Source: Glebionis coronaria
Taxonomy: Eukaryota; Streptophyta; Magnoliopsida; Asterales; Asteraceae
Direction: 5' to 3'
DNA length: 64,000 nt
NCBI GenBank assembly: GCA_025667525.1
Contig: CM046875.1
Span: 205,154,271-205,218,270, forward strand
The translations under genes and the position numbers were made by a program. Shown in pieces: positions 31,901 through 43,193 of this stretch. Position 1 is the stretch's first letter; each line of letters opens with the position of its first letter. Under the pieces are notes generated by a model. It had not been told where the DNA came from, did not search any database, and worked only from the letters and a program-made list of their open reading frames with translations.

Positions 31901-33479
31901 TGATAGGTGTGAAAACACACATCCTTTTACCACTTATTTCTTACTAAAACAAGACCAAAACGCGTGTTTAATATCATTTGTTTGGAATTATGCGTGGTTT
32001 TTATGTTTATTGTGTTTTCAGAGTCAACCGGATGAATATTGAAGAAAACATGGGATTGCACGGGTTTTATCAAGGAAAAAGACTCAAGACGAAGTCTGTT
32101 GTCCAAGAGATGCAAAAGATTGGAAGTCAATGGGCCTGTTTGAAGATTTATCGAAAAAAGGACCAAAGATGAACGATTTACATATGTCGAAGAAACTCAA
32201 GTCTATTAAACAAAGAAATTAAAAGACGATTTGAATTTAATCGTCGACAAATCCCGAATCAGAATCGAAAACGTCAACTTTTCTGAAAAGACGAGAAGAC
32301 AAGAATAGAGGAAGAAAGCCCAAATCACCCACCAACCACTAGCCTATATAAGGAAAACCCCTCACACATTTGGCACTAGTTTTTTATTCAGTTACAGTTT
32401 TCTTCTAGTTCGTAGGAAAAACAATCTCCCTTAAGGAGTGGTTTTCATTTTCTTTGATTTCTTCTTGAATCTTGTAAGTTTAATCCTTCCATTTTGTTTG
32501 TTGAATCTTAATCATCAATAAAAGTTTACATTTAATCTTTCTATCATCTTGTTCATCCTCTCTTTTTATTCAAAGTTTTAAAATTCTAGTTTAGTTGATT
32601 TTGATCTTCAAAAGTTAATTGGTTTTGTGTTTTTATGATTGGGATTTGTTGTTTATGGTTAGTAAACGAATTGTGATTAGTTTTGTTCAAGACTTGGTTA
32701 AAACCTTGGTCGATTTTTATTAAATTCGTGTTCCCCTTTTCTTGTGTCTGTTACTGTTCTTCATTCCCAGTATATTCCGGATAGTCTACTTAGTTTGTCT
32801 CTTATTCGGAATATAAATTTATTCTGGATAGTCTGCTTACCTTTTCTTCTATTCGGAATGTTTGTTTATTCCGAATAGGCCTAAATATTCCGAATAGTCC
32901 CACTTATTCCGTATAGTGTAAAACATTCCGAATAGGGCTAAATATTCCGCATAGCTTGATTTTTCCGCATAGAGTAATTTATTCCGAATTGCCATCTTTA
33001 TTCCGAGTAGCCATCATTATTCCGCTTAACCGATTTATTCCGAATAGGCCCGAATATTCCGCATAGGATATTTATTCCGAGTAGGACTATTTATTCTGAG
33101 TAGGACTTTTTATTCTGGGTAGTCAAATATTCCGCATAGTTTCAAGATTCCGAATAGCATGATTGTTCCGCATAAGCTTCAACATTCCTAATAGCTTCAA
33201 TATTCCGGATAGCACCATATTCTGCATGATCATTATTCCGAATAGAGCACTTTTAAGGTCATTTACTGTTACTGTTTTATTTAATCTGTATTCAAGTTTT
33301 ACTTTTATTACTTAGTTGCCGATAGTTTACTTTTACTTACCTTACGCATTTACCTTCTTAGTAATATAGAAAATCAAACCCACTATTTGTCACCAAGAAC
33401 AAATCATTCCACTTTGAGCTGTGATCAATTCGAGGAGATTCCGAGATTAATATTGAACCCATATAAATACCCTGTATCA
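31901..33479 (+). repeat. Athila LTR 2, shared and mosaic (1579 bp)
   Basis: Serves as 3' LTR of unit 1 and 5' LTR of unit 2. Left of about 32985 its variants match LTR 3 against LTR 1; right of about 33020 they match LTR 1 against LTR 3. TATA at 32345-32352, repeat array at 32773-33247. Confidence 0.95.
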
Positions 33480-33481
33480 AA

Positions 33482-33496
33482 TGGCACCGCTGCCGG
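33482..33496 (+). promoter_or_regulatory. Primer-binding site, Athila unit 2
   Basis: TGGCACCGCTGCCGG, tRNA-Asp type, two nucleotides after LTR 2. Confidence 0.85.
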
Positions 33497-33685
33497 CTCT
33501 TCTCGTTAAGATCAACAGTTTTTTGTGAGAACTTGGATTTTGGGATCCGTTCGCCTGTGAACGTTACTTTTTCATAAAAACTTTCAAAAACACTAAAAAA
33601 TATAAAATTTTCAAAAATACAAAAAAATTAAACCATAAAAACCAAAAACATTTCTTGTTTGCTTTGTTAGTTCTTTTGTAGGTGC

Positions 33686-35570
33686 ATGCGTACACGATCG
33701 ACGTCTTATCAAGAGCCCGAGCCTCTCGAAGACTTAGACATGGCAGGTGTACAAAACAACAACAATAACCCACCTCAAAACAACAACAACAATAACAATC
33801 CACCTCTCAACAAAAATAATAACAACAACAATGAACCTTTACCGGACAATAGCCCTATGATTGAACTGTTACAACACATGTGGAGGGCAACAATGATCCA
33901 ATTGTCATACCCGCGATTGCAGCCAACAACTTTGAGCTCAAATCCGGCTTTATCTAGATGGTCTCTGCTCAACCATTCTTGGGGCGTACCATTGATGATC
34001 CACATGACCACATCAAGAGATTCCTTCAACTCACGAATACGGTCAAATTCAATGGTGTTCCACAAGAGGTAATCCGATTACAACTTTTTCCTTTCTCCCT
34101 AGAGGGACAAGCCCGATATTGGCTTGCAAAGGAACCGCCACAAAGTATTCTTACGTGGACGGATTTGGAGACCAAATTTATCAACTACTTTTTCCCACCC
34201 TCTCGTACTACCGCTTTGCGGAATGAAATCATTAATTTTGAACAAAAGTACGATGAGTCTTTTAGTGAATCTTGGGATCGTTTCAAAGATCTTTTAAGAA
34301 AATGCCCACAACATGGTTTTACCAAAGTGCACCAAATTAATACTTTTTATAATGGTTTAAGCATGAATGACCAAGATTCACTAAATAGTGCCTCGGGGGG
34401 GGGGGGGGGGGGGGGGGGGGGGGTAATATTTTGGCTAAGACTTCTAATGCCGCTTGGGATATCATTGAGAATAAGTCTCGTGTGCAAACCAAGAGTGTGC
34501 GGACCAATGCCGCTAGTGCTAGTACTAGTGACAGCGACAAGCGACTTGACAAAATTACTACGCTTCTTGAATCGCTTATTACCCACACCGCTAACAACAC
34601 CAACAGCATCAACGCTAAAAACGCTCAAGACGCTCAAGTCAATGCTGTTAGCCAACCATGTGAGATATGCGGGGGTCCTCACTCTTACACCACTTGTACC
34701 GCCACCCAAGACTATCCTTCTGAGAATGTGAATGCAGCATACGGTACCTATCCTCCAGCCGCTTATCAAGCTCGTTCTCAAGGAGACCGCAACTTGCTTA
34801 GCTACCGTTCGAACAACTATCTCTCACCGCCCGGTTTTCCTCCTAACAACCCAAACCAACAACAAAACCTCAATCGCCCTCCTCAACAACAACTACAACC
34901 TCGTGCACCATACATACCACCTCACAAACAACCATATCCACCTCAAAGAAACAACCAAGTTTACCAACAACCTGCTTATCAACCACCCGCCTACAATGCT
35001 CCTCCCAACCAACCCACCGCATTACCCCAAGATATTGGAACCTACATGAGGACAAATGATGTGATCGTGGACAATCTCCAGCGGGAAGTGCTCAACTTGA
35101 AAGCAGACATGGTGAAACAAGGGAACGATCTGCGAGCTGATATGAGAAACACTTTGACAAGTCAAACGAATGACTTACGGAACATGATGGCTAGTTTCTT
35201 CCAAGGTAATCAACCCTCTTCTTCGGGTACTCTTCCGAGTAACACCGTTGCGCATCCAAGAGGGGAGATGAAAGCAATCACCACTCGCAGTGGCAAAGGT
35301 ACTAAGGAACCCGAGCTTCCTATACCTCCACCGGTGATTGTGACTAAGGAAAATGAGTCACCTGCTCCTATTCCTCATCCTTCTACTTCCCCAATTTCTC
35401 CACCTCTTACTTCTACCCCTCCTCCACCCAAGGATGTGAGTGATCCTATTCTCCCAAAGCCTTCCTCTTCTTCCGATATACCTTATCCATCAAGGTTGAG
35501 GAAAGAGAAGCTCAAAAGCAAGGATGATATTCAAGTTTCGAACTTTCTAAAAATGTTTAAACAATTGAAT
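33686..35570 (+). pseudogene. Athila gag, unit 2 (frameshifted, with poly-G expansion)
   Basis: Same architecture as unit 1 gag. A 2-nt deletion near 33873 (relative to unit 1) shifts the frame, and CAG-to-TAG follows near 33955. The gag domain reopens at 33958. Within it, a run of 6 G in unit 1 is 29 G here (34395-34423), adding 23 nt and shifting the frame again; the correct frame resumes at 34431. The zinc knuckle (CEICGGPHSYTTC) and Pro/Gln-rich tail are intact, and the position that is TAA in unit 1 is TAC here. Confidence 0.9.
34395..34423 (+). repeat. 29-nt homopolymeric G run
   Basis: Unit 1 has GGGGGG at the homologous site (24995-25000). Real slippage or a sequencing/assembly artefact cannot be told apart here. 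Confidence 0.95.
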
Positions 35571-38500
35571 TTTAACATCTCCTTCGCTGAGGCTCTCGCT
35601 CACATGCCTAAATACGCGAAAATGTTCAAAGATCTTCTTAGCGACAAGGAGAAGCTTCTTGATATTGCTAACACCCAACTTAATGAGAATTGCTCTGCAG
35701 TGCTCTTAAGGAAATTGCCAACCAAGCTTGGTGATCCGGGTCGTTTCTTAATCCCTTGTAACTTCCCGGGAGTAGAGAATTACATGGCCCTAGCCGATCT
35801 AGGTGCCAGTATTAATCTAATGCCTCTAAGCGTTTGGAAGCAATTATCTCTCCCCGAGCTAGTCCCCACCAAAATGACTTTGGAATTAGCTAACCGTATG
35901 GTTGCTTATCCAGTGGGGATAGCCGAAGACGTCTTTGTAGGAGTCGACAAATTCACTTTTCCTGCCGATTTCGTCGTTGTTGACTATGATATGGACCCTC
36001 GTGTGCCATTGATTGTTGGTCGTCCATTCTTAAGGACCGGTCGCACTCTCATCGATGTTGAAGCAGGTGAGCTTATCATGAGAGTGGGTGACGATAAAAT
36101 AGTCTTCAACATGGGAAAGCTTTCTAAACAACCGTATTCTAACGAGAGTGTTAATTGTATTGACGTTCTTGATGAGGCTTGTGAAGAACACTTCAAAGAT
36201 GCTTGTAAAAGTATTCCTACCTCTCTTCCCAATGTTGAGACCGTTTCCTCTATTGATTCATCACTCTCTCTATTTGGAGAAAGTGATTTCCTTTGGAATG
36301 ATTTGGAAGCCACCATGGGAGATGTGAACTTAGCTAATGACGATTCTCCCACCGATTGGGATGAAGATCTTCGCCTCACTGAGAACCTTCTTAAAGAAGA
36401 CATAATTGCTCCACCATCTCCCAAGGTTATTGCTATCGATGCTCCAACTTTGAATACGCCTCCCATCGAAAATCCTCCGGATTTAGAACTTAAGGAGTTG
36501 CCGCCCCATCTCTAGTACGTGTTTCTTGACGAAAATAAGAAGTCGCCCGTCATCATTGCTAAGGACTTGAAAGAAGAAAAGAAATCTCGCCTCATCGCCG
36601 TGCTTAAAGATCATAAGAAGGCAATTGCTTGGAAAATTTCCGATATCCGCGGAATTGATCTGAACTTTTGTACTCACAAGATTCTCATGGAAGATGACTT
36701 TAAACCCGCAATCCAGCGCCAAAGAAGGGTTAATCCTCACATTCATGACGTCATCAAACAAGAGGTTATCAAACTTCTAGATGCCGGCTTTATTTACCCT
36801 ATTTTGGATTCGCCTTGGGTAAGTCTCGTCCATTGTGTGCCCAAGAAGGGCAGAATAACCGTTGTTCCCAATGAACACAACGAGTTGCTTCCCACTCGTC
36901 TCGTTACTGGGTGGAGAGTTTGTATTGACTATCGCAAGCTCAATGATGCCACGAGAAAAGATCACTTTCCTCTTCCTTTCATGGATCAAATGCTCGAGCG
37001 TCTAGCTGGTAATGACTATTACTGCTTTTTAGACGGTTTCTCCGGGAATTTTCAAATTCCCATCGATCCCAAGGACCAAGAAAAGACCACATTCACTTGT
37101 CCCTACAGAACATTTGCTTACAAACGCATGCCTTTTAGTTTATGTAATGCTCCTGGGACGTTCCAAAGGTGTATGATGGCTATCTTTCATGACATGGTCG
37201 AAGACACTATGGAAGTATTCATGCATGATTTCTCGGTTTATGGCGATTCTTTCTCTGCTTGCATTGCCAATTTAGAACAAATGCTTAAGCGGTGTGAAGA
37301 CACTCGACTTGTTCTTAATTGGGAAAAACTCCATTTTATGGTAAAAGAGGGCATCGTGCTAGGACACAAGATCTCCAAAGCCGGTCTTGAAGTAGACCGT
37401 GCTAAAGTCGATGTTATCGCTAAGTTGCCTCCACCTTCAACCGTGAAGGGTGTGAGAAGTTTCCTTGGTCATGCGGCCTTCTACCGTCGATTCATCAAAG
37501 ATTTTTCTAAAATCGCTCGCCCGATGACCCACCTCTTGGAAAAGGATACTCCTTTTTATCTTTTCCAACGAGTGTATTGAAGCCTTCAACTTGCTTAAGG
37601 ATAAGTTTACTAAGGCACCCGTCTTGGTCACCCCTAATTGGGAGCTGCCTTTCGAGTTGATGTGCGATGCTAGCGACTTTGCTATTGGTGCGGTTTTGGG
37701 CCAAAGAGTGAATAAACACTTCCAACCAATCCACTATGCTAGCAAGACAATGACGGGGGCTCAATTGCATTACACGACAACCGAAAAAGAGCTTTTAGAT
37801 GTTGTCTATGCCTTTGAAAAGTTCCGCCCCTATCTTGTCCTTTCTACCACCATCGTGTATACCGATCATTCCGCGTTGAAGTACTTGTTGACTAAACAAG
37901 ATTCCAAACCAAGACTTCTTCGCTTGGTTTTGCTACTCCAAGAATTTAAAATCGAAATTCGCGATAAGAAAGGAGCTGCAAACCTAGCCGCGGATCACCT
38001 CAGTAGACTTGAGGATCCTTACCAAGGGGAACATCCAACCAAAGAGATCAATGACTCTTTTCCCCTGGAGACCTTAATGTCTATCAACTCGAATTCTGAT
38101 GAAACCCCGTGGTTTGCGGACATTGCAAACTACTTGACGGGTGGAATTCTCGTTGACGGGTTAACATCCCAGCAAAAGAAGAAGTTCTTCAAAGACATTA
38201 AGACTTACTTTTGGGATGACCCGTATCTATTCAAACAATGTGCTGATTTGATTATTCGCCGATGTGTTGATGGAGCGGCAGCTTTAGAAATCCTTGACGC
38301 TTGCCACAAAGGACCCACCGGTGGTCACTTTGGTCCCAACTACAACGCCAAAAAAGTGTTTGACTCGGGATTTTATTGGCCCACCATTTACCGTGATGCT
38401 CACGAGATGGTTAAACGTTGTGATGCTTGCGAAAAACATGGCAAGATCACACATAAAGACGAGATGCCTCAAAGTTTCATTTAAGAATGTGAAATCTTTG

Positions 38501-39393
38501 ATGTTTGGGGTATCGACTTTATGGGGCCATTCCCTTCCTCTAAAGGAAACAACTACATCCTTGTAGCCGTTGACTATGTTTCAAAGTGGGTTGAAGCTAA
38601 AGCTTTACCTACTAATGACGCAAGGGTGGTTTGTAACTTTTTGAAGTCGCTATTCGCAAGATTCGGTGTGCCTCGTGCCATTATTAGCGATCGCGGGACT
38701 CATTTTTGCAATGACCAATTCGCAAGAGTCATGGCTAAGTATGGTGTCAATCATCGTCTTTCCACCGCCTACCACCCACAAACCAATGGCCAGGCTGAAA
38801 TATCCAACCGAGGATTAAAGCGAATTCTTGAAAGAACCGTGGGAGAGCATCGTGCCTCATGGGCTGATAAACTTGATGATGCTTTGTGGGCCTTTCGTAC
38901 CGCATACAAGACTCCGATTGGTTGTACACCATATCGTCCCGTGTACGGGAAAGCGTGTCACCTCCCCATTGAGTTAGAGCACAAGGCTTACTGGGCCTTG
39001 ATGTGGGCTAATTTTGATATCAACAAAGCCGGTGACCTACGCAAGATCCAACTCAATAAGCTCAATGAACTCCGTAATGAGGCTTATGAAAATTCTTTGC
39101 TCTATAAGGAAAAGACTAAGCTCATTCACGACTCCAAGATTAAAAACCGACAGTTGCAAGTTGGAGACAATGTTCTACTCTTTAACTAGCGGTTGAAAAT
39201 CTTTTCTGGCAAGCTGAAATCTCGTTGGTCCGGCCCATTCACCATTGCCCAAATTTATCCATATGGTACTCTCGAGCTCGCTCAACCTAATGGACCCAAT
39301 TTTAAGGTGAATGGCCAACGAGTGAAGTTGTACTTTGGTAAGGACATCTCTCATGAGATGATTACATCCCTCACCACGTTCTCCATGAACTAA
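35571..39393 (+). pseudogene. Athila pol, unit 2
   Basis: Open stretches 34431-36515, 36519-37580, 37591-38484, 38521-39189 and 39193-39393 cover protease (DLGAS), RT, RNase H and integrase. Defects: TAG 36513-36515 before RT; the RT catalytic box is FMHD instead of FMDD (first Asp codon GAT to CAT at 37224); an extra T near 37556; TAA 38482-38484 (shared with unit 1); TAG 39187-39189. The integrase IISDRGTHF segment is canonical, whereas unit 1 has RN there. A second substitution in RNase H (LLDVVYAF) changes the usual Ala. Even without its stops this RT would be expected inactive. Confidence 0.92.
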
Positions 39394-41336
39394 TTTTGGG
39401 TCGAGTCAGGCTCGTGACTCGGTTATAAAAAACAAGCGCTCCTCGGGAGGCAACCCGAGTATCTATCCTTTTCTGTTTTAACCTCCTAAGTGTAGGGGGA
39501 CCTCTATAGGTGTTTTTGTGTTTGTGTGGTGATGTGATTACAGGGATGAATGCACTTTTGGAACCTTTGAAGAACCGTGCTCCCGTGTTATCCGAAATCC
39601 GGTTCTATCTCTCAACTATCGTGATTCAATTTTCTTCATACTCACATTTGAAATTGATCACTTTAGTCGTCTCTTCCTTAACTTGATTTAACCAGCGTGC
39701 ACAATGTCATAAGTGTAGGGGAGATTTTTCCCACATGCTTAAACATTGAGGACAATGTTTATCTTAAGTGTAGGGGGGACTTCTATCGAAGTTTTAAGTG
39801 GACTTTTCCATGAAAATGCCTTCATTTAACCGGAAAATCATCTTTTTCAGCATTTTTCAAATTTTTAATTAACTTTGGCCATTTAGTCGTAATTTTTAAG
39901 TTTTTATCGTTGCTTTCATATGTATATATCCCGCAATAAAGTCAAAAATATTAATAAAGTGGTGTAGCTAGTTTAGAAATCTTTGACATATTAGGCCCGT
40001 TGCCATTATTTTGACTCAACCCGAATAGACTTATCCAAGTTTATTCTAGCTAGTATCCTTAACCATGTAGACCTTAATTGGTTTATTAGTCTAAGCATCC
40101 ACGAGTCTCATTACTTGAGATTTTAAATTGTGGAGAACGAGAAATGATAGAGTCAATTATAAGTCGGTATTCTTGCACAAGCTCAATTGGTGTAATTATT
40201 TGCCTATTCTCCCATCACTTGCTAATAATTTATCTGCAATAAGTAAGGTCGTACAATTTGAAAAGTTACTTAGCTTCTAGCCCAAGATCGTTTAAAAGTT
40301 GCTCGGTAATGATAAGAGTTCATAGCCAAGGCATAACTTATGAAGCGGGGCGTGAAGATTGGCGTGTCCGAAAAGGTCCTAACAAGGCATGAGGATTCAT
40401 TTTTATTGCTAAAGATCCAAAGTGATGTGAAAATTATTATTCGCAAAATCAATATGAAGGATCAAGACTCATGACAAAAAGCAATCAACTCCCATAAAGA
40501 TCATGGAGAAGTCTATCCGAAAAGACCCTAACAAGGTATGAGGATAAATAGATCCAAGTCCGAAAAGGAGGGGAATCGTTGTATCTCAAAATCCCAATTA
40601 GAGATTGAAGAAATAATCATGAAGTCGTGGTCAACAAAGTTGGAGTACCCCTCAAAAGTCTCCAAGTGAAGAAACTCTATTAACGATGAGAAGACCATTA
40701 TCTCAAGCACGTCTCTCAAGATATGAAGTATGAAGTACATGCCAAATATCGGCCCGAGAAAGGTCTCAAATCGTGAACCAAGTTATGACAAGATATGAAC
40801 TTTTTGATATCCCGAGATGTAGTTTTAAGAGATTTTGTCCTTTAGCTAACTATTGATCAAATCGTCCTACTTTGCTTTCAGCCTAAATGAACTATCGAAA
40901 TAAGTCCAAAAATGCATCTTCATGATCATTCTAAGACAAAAATAAAATGTAAGAGATACACCTAGGAATAAGGGAGTTTAAGCATTTAATTAAGCCATGT
41001 GTGTAAGTGTTTGATTTGCTAACTTATAATAACAATGATCTCGTTTTTAAGCTTAGTTTGGGGAACGTGAAACTTGAGGGTGATAAACCTTCGCAGCACC
41101 AAAGCCCTAATGTAAGTCCTTGATCTCTTTGCAAGTTATTCCCATATAGTTATTTTCAAGTGAAAATGGTTTTCTATCCTTTTGTTTGCTTTAAAGTTTT
41201 AATTTCTCTTAGTACTTTAATTTTTGTTTAGTAGTATTTTAATAAGGCCAAGGTTGATTGATTATGAGAAAAATAAAAATTTGCTTTATCACTAAGCATT
41301 GCATGAGGGCATGGCAATGGTTAAGTGTAGGGGATT
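39394..41336 (+). other. Athila 3' non-coding region, unit 2
   Basis: Colinear with 29959-31900. Contains the post-pol hairpin (39442-39459), AGGA hairpin (39741-39760), purine motifs and the tract abutting LTR 3. No env-like ORF. Confidence 0.8.
39741..39778 (+). promoter_or_regulatory. AGGA-loop hairpin plus purine tract, Athila unit 2
   Basis: AAACATTG-AGGA-CAATGTTT followed by TAAGTGTAGGGGGG, identical stem to unit 1 with one extra G in the purine run. Confidence 0.85.
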
Positions 41337-42915
41337 TGATAGGTGTTAAAACACCCATCCTTTTACCACTTATTTCTTACTAAAACAAGACCAAAACGCG
41401 TGTTTAATATCATTTGTTTGGAATTATGCGTGGTTTTTGTGTTTATTGTGTTTTCAGAGTCAACCGGATGAATATTGAAGAAAACATGGGATTGCACGGG
41501 TTTTATCAAGGAAAAAGACTCAAGACGAAGTCTATTGTCCAAGAGATACAAAAGATTGGAAGTCAATGGGCCTGTTTGAAGATTTATCGAAAAAAGGACC
41601 AAAGATGAACGATTTACATATGTCTAAGAAACTCAAGTCTATTAAACGAAGAAATTAAAAGACGAGTTGAATTTAATCGTCGACAAATCCCGAATCAGAA
41701 TCGAAAACGTCAACTTTTCTGAAAAGACGAGAAGACAAGAAGAGAGGAAGAAAGCCCAAATCACCCACCAACCACTAGCCTATATAAGGAAAACCCCTCA
41801 CACATTTGGCACTAGTTTTTTATTCAGTTACATTTTTCTCCTAGTTCGTAGGAAAAACCATCTCCCTTAAGGAGTGGTTTTCATTTTCTTTGAATTCTTC
41901 TTGAATCTTTTAAGTTTAATCCTTCCATTTTGTTTGTTGAATCTTAATCATCAATACAAGTTTACATTTAATCTTTCTATCATCTTGTTCATCCTCTCTT
42001 TTTATTCAAAGTTTTAAAATTCTAGTTTAGTTGATTTTGATCTTCAAAAGTAAATGGGTTTTGTGTTTTTATGATTGGGATTTGTTGTTTATGGTTAGTA
42101 AACGAATTGTGATTAGTTTTGTTCAAGACTTGGTTAAAACCTTGGTCGATTTTTATTAAATTCGTGTTCCCCTTTTCTTGTGTCTGTTACTGTTCTTCAT
42201 TCCCAGTATATTCCGGATAGTCTACTTAGTTTGTCTCTTATTCGGAATATAAATTTATTCCGGATAGTCTGCTTACCTTTTCTTCTATTCAGAATGTTTG
42301 TTTATTCCGAATAGGCCTAAATATTCCGAATAGTCCCACTTATTCCGTATAGTGTAAAACATTCCGAATAGGCCTAAATATTCCGCATAGCTTGATTTTT
42401 CCGCATAGAGTAATTTATTCCGAATTGCCATCTTTATTCCGAGTAGCCATCATTAATCCGCTTAACCGATTTATTCCGAATAGGCCCGAATATTCCGCAT
42501 AGGATATTTATTCCGAGTATGACTATTTATTCCGAGTAGGACTTTTTATTCCGGGTAGTCAAATATTCCGCATAGCTTCAAGATTCCGAATAGCATAATT
42601 ATTCCGCATAAGCTTCAACATTCCGAATAGCTTCAATATTCCGGATAGCACCATATTCTGCATGATCATTATTCCGAATAGAGCACTTTTAAGGTCATTT
42701 ACTGTTACTGTTTTATTTAATCTGTATTCAAGTTTTACTTTTATTACTTAGTTGCTGATAGTTTACTTTTACTTACCTTACGCATTTACCTTCTTAGTAA
42801 TATAGAAAATCAAACCCACTATTTGTCACCAAGAACAAATCATTCCACTTTGAGATGTGATCAATTCGAGGAGATTCCGAGATTAATATTGAACCCATAT
42901 AAATACACTGTATCA
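41337..42915 (+). repeat. Athila LTR 3 (1579 bp)
   Basis: TGATAGGTGTTAAAACACC...CACTGTATCA, followed by the target duplication ATGCT (42916-42920). TATA at 41781-41788; repeat array at 42209-42682. Confidence 0.95.
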
Positions 42916-42920
42916 ATGCT

Positions 42921-43193
42921 AATCATTCTATGTGTGCTATGAATAAAGTCAAAGGCGTAGATACTAGAACTAAGAAGCAAGTTGCGATGCCTATTAGAGC
43001 TAGTAAACCCAAACGCAAAGTGAACCATTCTGGTGCTACCCCCACTAAGAAAAGTAATGCATCGGACTCCACCACTAAGAACCCTAGTAGCAAAATTAAG
43101 GAATTATATGAGTCTGCTAGTAAGTCTTGGAAATGGTGGTTTGCTAATCAATGTCCTCCCGGATATAAATGGATGCCTATAGTTAGGACAGAA
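42921..43193 (+). pseudogene. Ty1/copia gag, part 2
   Basis: Continues the gag reading from 22471 in frame once the array is removed, completing the Cys/His segment (CVKCGKC...NHSMC) and adding a basic region (RASKPKRKVNHSG) and the WKWWFANQCPPGYKWMP segment. It stops inside the ORF at 43193 because the Tekay LTR begins at 43194. Copia protease, integrase and RT are not in the window. Confidence 0.85.

Larger units (their letters stand above)
22472..42915 (+). mobile_element. Athila Ty3/gypsy tandem array: LTR-internal-LTR-internal-LTR
   Basis: Three LTRs (22472-24069, 31901-33479, 41337-42915) enclose two complete internal regions. Only one 5-bp duplication, at the outer ends, is present, so the array descends from one insertion. 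The two units are colinear and differ by roughly 2% where compared. The middle LTR is a mosaic of the outer two. Confidence 0.95.

Noticed and set aside
33958..34731. 257-codon ORF with a poly-Gly stretch
   Set aside because: It is a chimera created by the 29-G run joining the gag frame to another frame; the true gag frame resumes at 34431.
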